From the NCBI GenBank assembly GCA_037043015.1, contig CM073322.1, positions 11,109,601-11,173,600 of the forward strand: a stretch of DNA of 64,000 nucleotides, read 5' to 3'. The position numbers were made by a program, and so were the translations under genes. Each line of letters starts with the position of its first letter. The first letter of the stretch is position 1. The notes below the pieces were generated by a model. That model did no database searches. It saw only the letters and a list, made by a program, of their open reading frames with translations, and had not been told where the DNA came from. This stretch comes from Bryum argenteum (taxonomy: Eukaryota > Streptophyta > Bryopsida > Bryales > Bryaceae). Shown piece by piece: positions 31,659 to 43,822 of this stretch.

Positions 31659-32808
31659 GCAGTCGACCACCATTGCGAGATGGATATATAGACGCTTGTG
31701 CAAACATCATATGGGCTTGCAATATGTCGATGTCAGATCACATTAGTGATCCTGGATGTGTAACATCACCTTCGACAGTATTGATCGGGAGCATGGGTGC
31801 GCCACTACCGTAGTAGAAAAGTAAACAAGTGAAACCTGTCTTGCTTTTTCACTCAAATATGAGTGATTATGAACAAGTATCTAGCTCGTTGACCAGAGAC
31901 GGAACAAGCAGATGAGACAGGGGTCAACAATTATACACATACTCTCCTTTCTACACACTGTCTGCTTTGCTTGAATCTTCTCTGTCATTATTGTTTTCTT
32001 GTAATGAAACGCAAGGATCCGATACACTCTACATGCAAGATTTGAAACATCACTAGTTTTGAAAATGAATAGAGACGAAGTTACATAAAATCGTTATGAT
32101 AAGTACAATAGAGGTAGTGCAGTACGACGATAATTGTCAGGTTTTCCCTCATCAACAAGCCTGGAAGCCTACTGGGAAAAGAATAGCACTAAGTTGAAGA
32201 AAATCAGATTGCAGATCTCCTGAGTACAGAATTTAGCCATCGGTTTGTGAAAGAAAAGGCAAAAAAAGGGGCTTCAGGCTAGACCATACTAGGAGCAGGA
32301 TTCTAACAACTCTCGAGGGATCCAGCGAAAAGTGGCACTGAGGGATCCAGCGAAAAGTGAGTCTCATCGGTCCCATCAGTATCCAATTATCTGTGCTACT
32401 TGGATGGATATTCAAACTACTGTATTACCACCGAATTCTTCAAAAAAAAACACAGAAGAGTTCACGACCGGGACACAGCACATACCATGGAAACTGGAAA
32501 TAAACAGCAAATTGGGCTACTGATTGATCAAGTTCTCCACCTCTTGTCACCTCCAATCGAGTTTCTGCGCGCCGGAGACTCTGCTCCTGTCTCCACACTA
32601 CGAGGCTTCTCTTTCGGAGTCACTGATTTCGGGCTTGGAGTCCCCCGGTGCTGCAAGAACAATCCCACTTTAGCACATCCATATCCCTCACCTTAAAATC
32701 ATCAATGACACTACATTCTACATGCCTCTAAAAGGACCATACGAGCCAGATTGAGAGTATTGCAGGCTAAGCTCGATGCAAAAGTGGGAAGAAAAGTATG
32801 AGGTGCGT
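31659..32808. other. Intergenic region
   Basis: 3' flanks of the lectin gene and of the IQD gene (convergent). Contains a 25-bp direct repeat at 32315..32359 (GAGGGATCCAGCGAAAAGTG twice). No gene seen. Confidence 0.5.
32315..32359 (+). repeat. 25-bp tandem repeat, two copies
   Basis: GAGGGATCCAGCGAAAAGTG occurs at 32315 and 32340, separated by GCACT. Confidence 0.9.
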
Positions 32809-35800
32809 TTAACGTGCCTGAAAGGATTGAGTCTTCCTCGTGCCAAAAGCGGTCTTCGGTGAATCAGTGCCCTTGGTCGTCACTGGAGGCGATCCTCCGA
32901 TAGAGTATCGTTTCGGTGTCGTCCTGACCGGTGACTCAGGTGCGTCTGGAGCCCTGGTTTTGGGGTTGCTGGAGGATCGGAACTTAGCTTTTGCCGACTC
33001 TGTCGGCACCATGTAGCGACATGTGGGTCGCTTACTTGGGACGGGGCTCTCTCCGTTCTCCACCTTCGGTGACTTGCTGTCTCCAATCTCCTGGTGAGTA
33101 CCGTTGCTTGCATGTCCATTGCCGACTTCTGCACATGACCAACGATGCACATGATCAACGATTCAAATGATAACCATTTTGGCATGATGAGTGCATTGAA
33201 AGAGCATTTGTCTGGATATACCTGAAGTGGAGTTCAGGGCGCTTGGTGTGCCGTGATGTTCATCATTGGATGCCGATAAGCCGCTGGAGCTATGAGCCTC
33301 GCCATTCAAGGTGGCTCCATTGGATGTCTCAACCGCTTCTGGCAAGTGCAGGTCTTCCATGGTAATAGACGGATCACCTCCAGCGGAGTCGAGCCCTGGC
33401 GGCGTTTCGGGCACAGGCAGTGAAGTGTCTGAGGCTTGAGGCGAAGGTGGGATCGGAAGGGAGTTTTCGGAGACGGCAGGGGATGGAGGAGACTTTTCAC
33501 ATGCCGGGGACTTGGGAAGCTCCGGTGTTCTTGGCTCCAAGACCTGCACGGGAGTCTCGATCGCTGGCACTTCGATGGGAGGTGGCTTAGAATGGACACG
33601 GTGGCTGATGTCAGGTGTCGGTGACGAGATTGTCTGTGGGTAGTCAGGGGCGGCAACGTAATCAGGTTCAATCTTCTCGGACAACGGGCTTGATGGAGAT
33701 CTGGATGCAAGCTCTTTCTTCTCAGAGAATGATCGTGATGGAGATCGATACGACTCTTTCTTCTCGGAGGAGAACGGGCTCGATGGAGATCTCACCGGCT
33801 GCTCTTTCTTCTCCGATTGCGGGCTTGTCAATGAAGCTCTGGAGCTCGACGAGGAGGACTTCTTCTCCGAAAACGACGACCTCGAAGTCCTGACAGACTC
33901 TTTCTTCTCTGGTAGCTTCGCAAGCTCCTTCTTGTCGGACATGGGACTTGAAGCTCTTGTGGGCTTGGAGGACTCCTTCTTCTCGAATGAAGATCTGAAT
34001 GGCTCCTTCTTCTCGAACGAGGATCGCACGGGCTCTTTCTTCTCCGACATGGGGCTTGAAAGCTTGACAGGTTCCTTTCTCTCGGACATAGAGTTTGAAA
34101 GCTTAACAGGCTCCTTTTTCTCTTTGACAATAGGCTCCTTCTTCTCGAACACAGGGCTGGAAGCTTTCGCAGGCTCTTTCTTCTCAAAAACGGGGTTTGA
34201 AGATCGTTGGGACTTGGCAAGAGTTGGGTTCGATACATAGTCTTCGTAGTACTTCACTTTCAGTGTGTTCACATCCACCTCCTTAGTCGTGTATTCCGAG
34301 TTGTTCTTCCGTGACGGGATGATTTCTATGAAGTCTTTCGAATTGGTTGAGCCCTTGGAGCTTTCCATGGTGCGAATCTCCCAGGGTCTGGCATCCGACC
34401 AAAGCTCCAGCCACGCCCAGCCCTGACCTGACTCGCAGTCGATGTACAGGGCGCTTCGATTAGGAGCACTTCTTTTTAACTGCCACAAACAAAGCGCGAT
34501 GTCAGCCAGTTCAACATTAGAGAGAGGAATTCTGTAAGAGCTTGATAAGTACCTGACGAGTGAAGAGATATGCTGTTGGCCGCTTGTTCTTGGATGTCCC
34601 TTGATCGAACCGAAGTGGCTCATTGAACTGTAATCCTGTTCTGCTTGCATCCTGCAGCACAGTGAACACATCAGGCGGTTTGATGGAAATATTATTTCGT
34701 CGATGGGGGTAAAAGCTTCGAAGAGGTTACCACATGGATTCCAGCTCGGGAGCTAAGCCGACGTCGTTTTGATATTCTGCTCCGAACAGCTCTACCATCC
34801 TTCGACATCCGAACGCGACGCCCTCGAAAGACTGATTGAACACGAACTATAGCTTCCATTGTCGTCAACGTCGTGGCTGCTTGTCTGCGCACTTGATGTC
34901 CCCGAACCAATGCTTGAAGCCTTATCAATCCATTCAAAGCCTGCAGATTGAACAATCCCAAAGGGTTCATGCAATAAATTAGGTTGATAAGGAATTCCAC
35001 ATAGGGCGAGGTTCTACTTCCATAAAATCTTCAGGTATATGGTTCTTTCTCATACGACTCACTCATGAAACGTAGGAGCTTGTTAGGGTTTCTAGGTCAA
35101 ATGGATGCCAAGTGTAATCAGATGGAAGATTCAGCAAATAGTCGACCTGCTGGTGATTGTTGGGTACTGAATGTCTCGAGGCTCAATACATTAATATGGG
35201 ACGGTCATGTGCATTGCAATGTACCTGAGGTTCGCTGAAGCGTTGTTGAATTCTAGCGGCTGCCTCTTCTTCCTCGCTGATACTCTCGTCGTCGTCATCC
35301 TGCTGCTGCTGCTGCTGCTGCTGTTGTTGTTGTTGTTGTTGGTGATGTTGCTGCTGCTGCTTCTCCCCCACTTGGACATCTGCAGAGTCAGTGCTTACAG
35401 TGTGCTCTTCTTCCTCGATCACATTGTCTAGTGTGGCCTTCTCGGAGAGGCTAGCGGCAATGGCGGGATCGACAGCCTCCGGAGTGGGCAGCGGTTGCGG
35501 GATAAAATGCTGTTGCCCGCGGCTGTGAGGCTCTGGTTCAGCCTCTTCATGCGTGATGATTTCAAACGATGGCAGTGGATGAGGCGTTGGCTCCGAGCGA
35601 TGACGAACTGGTGAGATATCGTATTGCTTGGACAGCAGCTTCTCATCAACTTCACCCTTCTACACAAACCATAACTCGGTTTTACGATGTACCGAAACCA
35701 CAAGATTCAACAAATGTAAAGCAACTTAATCACGAAGTTTAAAGCTCTTTAACCTACCGAATCTTGATGGTCTGGGGAAGGGGGCCGCTCCTTGGACGGT

Positions 35801-35859
35801 GAACGGAATGCCTTCTTCACAGCTTTGAACCACTTCGTCGGCTTGTTTGATTTTCCCAT
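32809..35859 (-). CDS. IQ67-domain (IQD) calmodulin-binding scaffold protein
   Basis: IQD proteins bind calmodulin and link calcium signals to microtubules and the plasma membrane. Six exons: 35758..35859, 35225..35659, 34731..34940, 34553..34651, 33222..34479 and 32809..33128, phases consistent, 807 residues. The N-terminus [16 protein letters not shown] is the typical basic IQD start. Exon 2 carries a polyglutamine/His tract, an acidic run and [13 protein letters not shown], the start of the IQ67 domain. Exon 3 holds [25 protein letters not shown] and the later IQ motifs; the exon 2/3 junction inside the IQ67 domain is characteristic. A conserved [15 protein letters not shown] block follows. 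Exon 5 then encodes about 15 repeats around EKKEP in a Ser-rich context. The C-terminus has the family block [15 protein letters not shown]. Confidence 0.93.
35300..35361. repeat. CAG/CAA microsatellite coding for polyglutamine
   Basis: A run of CTG then TTG triplets on the plus strand, followed by GGTGATGTTG and four more CTG; on the coding strand it gives Gln with two His. It lies in exon 2 of the IQD gene and is interrupted by CAA codons, which usually stabilise such tracts. Confidence 0.9.
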
Positions 35860-38800
35860 TGCTCTGGATTCGGAGCTTTCAGGCTTCAGCCACTCTCAAG
35901 AGCCTGAAAACAGAGAAGTAAACTATTTCGTTGAGCCATGTACATCTGGGCCCTACTCTATTATTTCTATGCATCATTCGTACGCTTATTCTGCACAGTA
36001 ACCAAGGCAAGTGACAATTGGCGGATGCCTTTTCCTTTTCTAAAGAAAGGTGCATTGATGATAGGACATGCCGGAAGATTGGACTTACATTTAATTTCGA
36101 TAATTTCGATGGACGCGTTGCAGCTTCTGCTTGTCATTCGTTCCTGCATTGCTTAAAGAGCAACATCGCTTAAAGCACGCCCCTAAGTATCGAACCCTCA
36201 CTTTATGATACTGACGGACATTACTAGGGCTAGTCCATGCTGTAACAATGGCTCTCTCAACACACTCGGGAAGGCAGCGCCGCGGGAGTGTGGTTGTTTT
36301 CTGAAGCACTTTTCAACAGAAACGACCACATTCCTACAAAAACGACCACATTCCTTCCCATTCCGACAGAGACGACAGAAGGTTCGAAGCATCTAAAAGA
36401 AAAGATTAGAAAACTGGAAACCTTCCGGATGAACCCGCGCAGACATGCTAATGCTTCAGAAGAAGATGACAGAGTCTAAAAGCTCCGGTGATGTCGGAGT
36501 ATCGAGCGAGAAGGTCGGAAGAAGCATGCCATCGAGGTCGCAGCTTAAGACACGCAGAGTAACGGACTCGAATATACTCAGTTTCGAAATAGCAATGCCA
36601 CTCTACTTATAAACATCACCAATGTACACACAAAGTACTGTGCACGACCTGGTCTACAGCTTTGACCGTATCAACCCAAACTTAGAAGAGTCCTTTCCCT
36701 CCTTTTCTCGAGCTCCTGCTCTACTGCAAAAACTTAGAAGAGTCCTGTCTCTCTCCCTCCCTCCTTTTCTCTCCCTCCTGCTCTCCTGAGAACAGAGAAG
36801 CCCACAAGAAACAGCACTCACATCGAAAAAATACACTTCTCCATGGCCAATGCAGGCGAGCACCTTCTCAACCCAGAGTGCATAAACTCACCGTCTCAAA
36901 TGTGGGCCGGCTCAGGTCGAAGAAGACACCTCGTCCTTCCCACACCTGCAGCTATGGCGCCTCTTCTCCAAGGCGGCACATCGTTGAAGCTTCAGTCTAC
37001 ACACACGATACTCACTCGTTTGAAAACTAACAAACCGGCCTCACCTAACCCTTCACCAACAAACAAGCATATACACTACCCCAAAGTCAATGACATGATC
37101 ATGCAGCCATAGCCGACTTCTACAAAATAAGGTAACAGATGAAGCAACCCACCTGTCACATGCAATGCTACTAACGTTACCTAAGAAGCTAACGTCCTTC
37201 CAAGGCTACTAAACATCTAAGAGTGAGAGCTCCTTCTCCGCAAACTGAAAGCCTATCTCATACATGACGAGAGGAGAGTGACGACCCCTGGAGGGAGAGT
37301 CAAAGAGCGACCTCTCAAACCACGTTCGCTTCCTGCAGGCCAAGCTATGAATGGCGTCTGCAGACTGAAGCAGTAATCACCGACTATGGGTGTCTGTCTG
37401 TGTGTACGATCCGTTTTCCACGCTTGTCAGATCATCAATCCCTCGATCTTTGCTTAAGCTTAAAGATCTCTCACCCAAAAGATGAGAGTAGAGTAGAGTG
37501 AGCAAAAACAAACCTCTCTGATGTTGGATGTTCGTCATTCAAGGAAATTCCATGTCAGGAAGTCTGTCTGGTGAGCAAGTGAGAGCTCGCCATGGCGCTG
37601 GTACTCATCAATTGTTGTGCAGGCCTAGTCTCGAACTTCCCATACGGTACCGGCCTTCATCATTCTTCGTCTATGCCTGATTTTACTATACAAAGTTTTA
37701 TACCAGAAAATGATATCCTGCTTCTTTCTTTCTTCGCATTGCTTGGAAATTGTCGCTCTTGCCTTTTCTTCCTTCCTTGCACCTCCTGTTCAAATGATTG
37801 TTGAAGATGTCTCTCAACTACCCCAAAAAGCACTTGCCAACATGGAGATTTGTGCTAGTCTGAGAACTCATTATTTGTAATCAAAGAGTACCACTTAGCT
37901 TATCACAAGCGTACACCATGTGGCCATAGGTTGAGTTTTCAAACATTCTTTTTGTCTCCATTTGACAATTCTCACGAATGTTTCAAAATATCCTCGCTTT
38001 GAGAATGTTTGATTTGCACCCCAAAAAATTAGTTTTAGCAAATATACTTGATTGTACGAGTTTTTGTGTTGTGTTGTATGTAAAAAAGTTAGAGGTGTTG
38101 TACTAAATTTGGACCTAAGCGTAAAAGTAACATAATTGCGAGCCTCTGGCGCCCAATAATCAATTGTGTTCTTAACTTTGACAATGCTACTTTCACAATA
38201 CTTCTCCTTGTTTTTTTGTTCGCAACCTAATAGCAGAAGAGTTGAGGGAGAAGGTTTGAATCAAGTGTAAGGAGATTCAACCCTTAATTGACATCCTTGT
38301 TTTCCACAAATTGGAGACAAATGCAACCTCATAGTCTTCTGGCCTTATTTCTGCACTGAAGGTAAAACAATTTTGAGAATCAGAAACGGTGGCTATCAAG
38401 GTAAATTGGTGATGTGACCAATGCAAAAAAGATCGATCACATCAGGTAAAATCTCAAAAAATGGCACCGTTGAGTAAAAAAAAAGGTTTTGGTTGTTGAT
38501 CATGAGTGAAAAATATCATATTGCTTTTTTTGGTTTTTCCCCCTTAGGTCATTTTTTTTGAAAATTGACATCATAGAGCAAGGTATAGGGATAAAGATCA
38601 AGAATTTTTATTATTTTGAAAAAAAATCATCAAAAAAATAAAAATAAAGGCCAAGTCAAAGAGCATTGACCATGGGATCACGTGGCCTCTACAATTTTGC
38701 GCGGATCACACAAACCTCAAGAAGGCGGTCGGGAAGGAGCATTGGATTTGGAAAAACAAAAGAATAGGGGTGCCTTTAGACAAGATGTGCACCCTACCAC

Positions 38801-40651
38801 TGTGTCGGACCCCAAAAGCAAAAACAATGACCTTGGTGACCAGTTTGGTCACCGGTGACAATTAAGGGTTAACATCAAGGGATAGTAACTTACAACCTCC
38901 TAGGCAAAAATAGCGGTATCATACCAGCATCCTCATATTGTGGACTAATTCCAAAGTTTTTGGAGTACAAATATTATTATTTCCAATGGTAGAGGCCTCT
39001 CAATTTGCAATTTGATTTGTATAAAAAAGGCCTAGTAGGTACATTAATGGCATACCTAGATTTCTTCACATTTTATAAAACCATTTGTATGACCCATTTT
39101 GCAGGAAAAACAATGATTATATGATAAGCTAGTAAGTGTGACAAAGCTGCTACCAAGGTCGTGCAAGTTGCAACCCTTAGATATATAAATGAGCTACCAA
39201 CAACAAAGTGTTCAAAATTACTCAATTGAGACACATAAATGAAATACTCATTAGAATGCTACCCATACTTCATCTATAGTTCTAAAGATATACATACAAT
39301 AATGTGCTTATGATACAAGCAACAATATTAAAACAAGGTACATACTAAAATTTAAAGTTGTAGCAAAATTAAACTTTTTACTTTATTTGGTGGTATAAAT
39401 CTACAAAAAGGCTAGAACCCTCATTTTGATGTAATGTATGAATAAGATCTATAAATGACAACCTTTGTTTCTTATATTTAAGATAGGAGATCTATAAGCA
39501 GACATCACAACAATGCATACAATCTATGCATTTAACCAAGAAGAAGATCTTGCTTTAATTAACAAATTTCACTTCATCTAATATTTAGAATTTAGCTATA
39601 ATCTAGGGTGCTTAAACTAGGTGCACTTATGAGCTACCATTCACCTTATGAATCCTATGCTCATTGGAAAGTTCTAATACTTGAGAAGTGCCTGATCCGA
39701 AGTCAATTAGATTGCATAAACTTCAAAAATTCACCAAAAATTTAGATTTTCTTTTTTTCAAGTTTTCTTTTTTTTTGTACATGTAAATAAGGTTTTAGGA
39801 CATGATCTCACCATTCAGAATTTCACTCGAGTTAATCTTCACATGCCAATATTAATGTCAAAGACCGGCATCTGTAGTTGAAATTCACCCTACCTCCATG
39901 TGAGTAATCAAGCATTTCTTTGGGTAATATAGGTCGTATGAGGGTAAAAAATGCATAGCATGTTCTTTAGTCACCTAGGAACAAGAATGTGACGAGCCTC
40001 TTATCAAATTTTCTACCAAAAATGGTTTTTTGGATTTCGAAAACTAGTTACTCTTTCTACAACAAGGGAAAAGAACTCTTACTCCAACTTTGAACATCAT
40101 GATCCCGCAATTGGTAAGGAATTCAAAAATGAGATGTAATATACATATACACATACAAGTTAAGTACTAGATCCTTCCATTACATATATAAATTTACATC
40201 AGAATTTGAAACTTTCACCTCGCATGAAAAGACGGTAGTTTTTGCTAGTTTTGGGACTTTCTAAGGCTAGTCCACTTTAGGGGTTGATAAATTGCCTATC
40301 CACAAAGTTAGTGCCCATTTCCAATTTTAGCAAGAATGCTTGCTAAACAAATTTATATCAATATTAACCCGTGAAGGTTTGAGCGTGCCGCTGCACCCAA
40401 TATATCATGTTTGCGTATTTGCACGTCTTCCGCTGTGTACCTCGGAGTCTACTCTAAAAGAAAGTTTGTATTAAACCAAACAACTTTCTATTGATATATT
40501 GCTCACCCCATTCTCTGACATACTTTGTGATCTACATGGATTATAGTGTAAAATAATATACGACGCATGAAATACATTCGAGAAGGTAGACCCAAATTGC
40601 AATCAATTGGCTCATTATTTTCTCCGCATTATTTTTCGAGGCATGCACATC

Positions 40652-40702
40652 ATATATATACACCTCTGAGGAGCGTTATATATACACTTCTGAGGAGCGT
40701 TG
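40652..40702 (+). repeat. Tandem repeat of about 24 bp, two copies
   Basis: ATATATACACCTCTGAGGAG is followed directly by a second copy with one change. Confidence 0.8.
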
Positions 40703-41344
40703 GGATTGAGTCGAGGTGTCACGGGCATATTTTTAAAAATGCCAAGAGCCTACGACAAACGTAAACTCACTCCCATGTTGTTTATTTCATGCAATCCCAC
40801 GAGAACAAAGGGATCGATCACTCCCCACAAAAATTCTTTGGACATGGTGCACACTAATTGTCACATCCATACGGTTGAATCCCCTAAACATACCAGTTTG
40901 ATCATCCTACCAAATTCAAAGAGCAAAACCTATGCATGGTCTACGGTCACTTATCTACACCTCCCAAGGAACGCTCAGAAGTTAAGCAAAATACTATAAA
41001 CAAAACACCATGCTGTATAAATTGAAGCAATAAAAATACCAAACGCATGCAGTAAATGAAGTGCAGTACCTTCCATCTATCATTTTGTATCAAAAAAGAC
41101 AAGCACGCTTACCAAGCAAACTTCCTCAATCTAGCAAGCAAAAGCCTCCTCCAGTCCTCCACAAGTTACCTCTTCTCATTTCTTTTTCTTTAGAAACAAC
41201 CAAAGTATGAATCAACCCCTAAAGATCCTGCAAATTCACCTAATTTCTCATAAATAACTTTCTTCTACTTCACGATCAATAAAGCAAAATCTAAGCATTA
41301 TCTATAAAATCCAATTGTAGGATCCTAAAGTTTACTTAACCCCT

Positions 41345-41990
41345 AAATTTCCTTGTTGCAAAACGGTTTAAATCACAAAATTTGACCTTCCTTTAGATTA
41401 AGCTCAAAAAATCTCAATATAAGCATTCTTTCAAAGATCCAACTGTAAGATCTCAAAGTTCACTTGACATTCTTCTCACATACCAAATTTGAACCGTTCA
41501 TTTGTGAGATTGTAATGATAAAAGTTGGCTAAGTTATTCTCCTGCGAGAACCTCCAAAACCCGTTTTGGGTTTTAGGGAAAGTTAGGGGATAATCTTTCT
41601 ACTCACATTGAATCTTCTCCATGTTGGGATTATAACACTCAAAGTTGGCTGAATTTTTCTCCTTTCGAGAACCCTCAAAACTCCTTTCCAGGTTTTAACC
41701 CCTAACTCTCCTCAAAATTCCAAAACAGGTTTCAGAGGTCCCTACAGGAGAAAAACTCAGCGAACTTTGATCATTATAATCTCACAAATAAGGAAGAATG
41801 AACGGTTCAAATCTGGTGTGTGAGAAGAATGTCAAGTGAACTTCAAGATCTTACGGTTGAATCTTTCAATTTATGCTTAGATTGAGATTTTCAGAGCTTA
41901 ATCTAAAGAAAGGTCAAATTTTATGACTTAGACCATTTTGCAAAGGTCAAATTTTATGACTTAGACCATTTTGCAACAAGGAAAGGCTAG
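41345..41990. repeat. Large foldback (imperfect palindrome, arms about 230-270 bp)
   Basis: The left arm (about 41345-41575) reads AAACGGTTTAAATCACAAAATTTGACCTT, then AGATTAAGCTC, TGTAAGATCTCAAAGTTCACTTGACATTCTTCTCACA and GAACCGTTCAT in that order. The right arm (about 41720-41990) carries the complements of the same blocks in reverse order. The arms match at roughly 80-85 percent by eye, with small indels and a 33-bp duplication in the right arm. The central part repeats a CAAAGTTGGCTGAATTTTTCTCC unit. It is non-coding and probably a foldback or MITE-type element. Confidence 0.82.
41909..41974 (+). repeat. 33-bp tandem duplication
   Basis: AAAGGTCAAATTTTATGACT plus TAGACCATTTTGC, twice in a row with no difference, inside the right arm of the foldback. 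Confidence 0.92.
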
Positions 41991-43129
41991 AATATAGTAC
42001 TATACACATTCAGTAAAGTATTATACACATTCATCCAGAATGCAAAATTCAAGTCTTAGGAGTTATTATCCCGCCGAAGCTATAAAAGCAGATTCGTGTA
42101 ACACAAAAGACCGTCTATTACAAAGCATGTCAAAATTGAAGGGTGGTTTATTATGCGAGGGTACCCTACAGCCATCATTGTGCCTGTAAGCTATCATCAT
42201 GCACCAGATGCTGTTAACTTATTATTGTTAACCTTTTGCCCCCTCCCTCCCCCCCCCCCTTTTTTAATATGCATAAACAGTAACTTTCAGTCACGTACTG
42301 TTATGCTTAACTTGAAGTTTTACTTACTTCAACGGTGTAATAAACCACTTAATGGATTGGATTGGATTTGATTTTTTAAAATTTTAAGTTGCTCTTGGGT
42401 TCTGTGGTTTTTTTGAATTCAGTAAAGGTACCGTTGCTACATTTTGAATGACATTTGATGTCGTTGAGTTTCGTTTAGTAGAGGTGACATTTTACCTATC
42501 ATTTCAGTATTCTGGACATGTATCATGTGAGGAGTATACTTTTCATGTGTAGAGTAATACAAAACATGCATTTTAGAATTTCATGAACACTAGTATGCTT
42601 CAGCGGCGTTGCCATGCTCATATAAATAATTTCAGTATTTCGGTGGCCGTAAATACTTGGGAATTTAATATCTGAGGATTTGTTGGCCGGAATTGTGATC
42701 AGATTGGTGCGTGCACCTCTGTAAAAAAAGCTGCGTCCAACAACACCTCATGCGCCACAATCCAACCGGTGGCGCCCAAAATCATAATGTTACTCACACA
42801 CAAAAGAAGTTACTTGTCGTGAATAATAGATTTTCGTTCATTGTGAATTATAAAATTGGCATCAAAATTAGTATGCATTCTAATCCATTATAGAATTTTC
42901 ACTGCTTCATCGAGCGTGGCCAAAACCCGAAATGTGGTTACGCCCTCGTGGTCATTTAGGGGTTATAATAAGACATTGGGTGTGAACATGTATATAAAAG
43001 TATTGAAAGATTATTTCATTGAGGGCGAGGCTAATGTTTGAGGAAGTGTACGAGAATGATGGCATTTGTGATATACTCAAAGACCTTTCTCGCATTATTT
43101 TTTTGATTGGAGGGAGGATTGATATACAA

Positions 43130-43231
43130 AGTATACATCATTTAAAAAGTGAACTACTATGCATTTAGGGTCGAATATGAAGTATACATCATTTGAAATG
43201 TGGACTACCATGCATTTAGGGTTGGAGTCTT
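43130..43231 (+). repeat. Tandem repeat of about 51 bp, two copies
   Basis: AGTATACATCATTT ... ACTA(C/T)ATGCATTTAGGGT occurs twice in succession with several differences. Confidence 0.75.
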
Positions 43232-43658
43232 CTCACGTCCAGTTAAGTGTAAGTTCAGCACAAAGAGGGGTTTTAGGTCTAAAAAATAATGTTAAGGTTT
43301 AATGATTTAGGTTCCGATCTGCAGTAATATGGGTCTTCAGTCCCATACTGAAATTCATTCTTTCTTACAAAAATAAAACGCCTAGTAATCTCAAGTAAGT
43401 AATAAAGGCCAAGCAAAGCCTCTTTATTACTCTTCAAAGCAAAATCCCAAAACATTCCAACATTGATACATAGGCCAGTAGGGAGAAATATCTCTCAACA
43501 AAGAGCTGATAGTACAACCTGCAATGAATTCATCACCAACAAAAGCTACAGACACAAAGTATGGACGCATAGCTACTACTACAATAATAAGTCAAGAAAA
43601 AGTGCAACACCCCAACCCATACTCTGAGGTCGATGTCCAACGTATAGCTAGCACCCTT

Positions 43659-43822
43659 CTAACTCAATATGTATATAGCTGCTGCCAACACAAGGTACCC
43701 ATTGTACCAACATAATATACGCTGTACAGTAACATCAACAGTAGTAGAGCTCCAAATATCCAGCTCAGGGACGTTCACAGCGCCATCATTGATCCAACGT
43801 ACAACTTCTCTGACAAACAACC
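43659..43822 (-). CDS. Possible terminal exon of an unidentified gene
   Basis: On the minus strand a strong acceptor (TTTACTTGCAG) is followed by an open frame of 54 codons with balanced composition (LFVREVVRWINDGAVNVPEL ... GYLVLAAAIYILS) to a stop. It does not resemble repeat DNA around it. I do not recognise the family and could not find convincing upstream exons between 43.9 and 45.2 kb, so it may be a relic exon or a chance frame. Confidence 0.25.

Larger units (their letters stand above)
35860..43658. other. Long intergenic, repeat-rich region
   Basis: About 7.8 kb with no convincing gene. 35860-37100 is the IQD promoter/5' flank, with a duplicated CGACCACATTCCT phrase near 36320. From 37.8 kb it is AT-rich with mononucleotide runs and short open frames of fewer than 100 codons with no family resemblance. 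Structures listed separately: tandem repeats at 40652, 41909 and 43130 and a large foldback at 41345-41990. 40060-40290 belongs to a dispersed repeat also seen near 51040 and 63780. Confidence 0.5.

Noticed and set aside
35207..35431. Plus-strand frame with a poly-leucine run
   Set aside because: It is the antisense shadow of the polyglutamine tract of the IQD gene.
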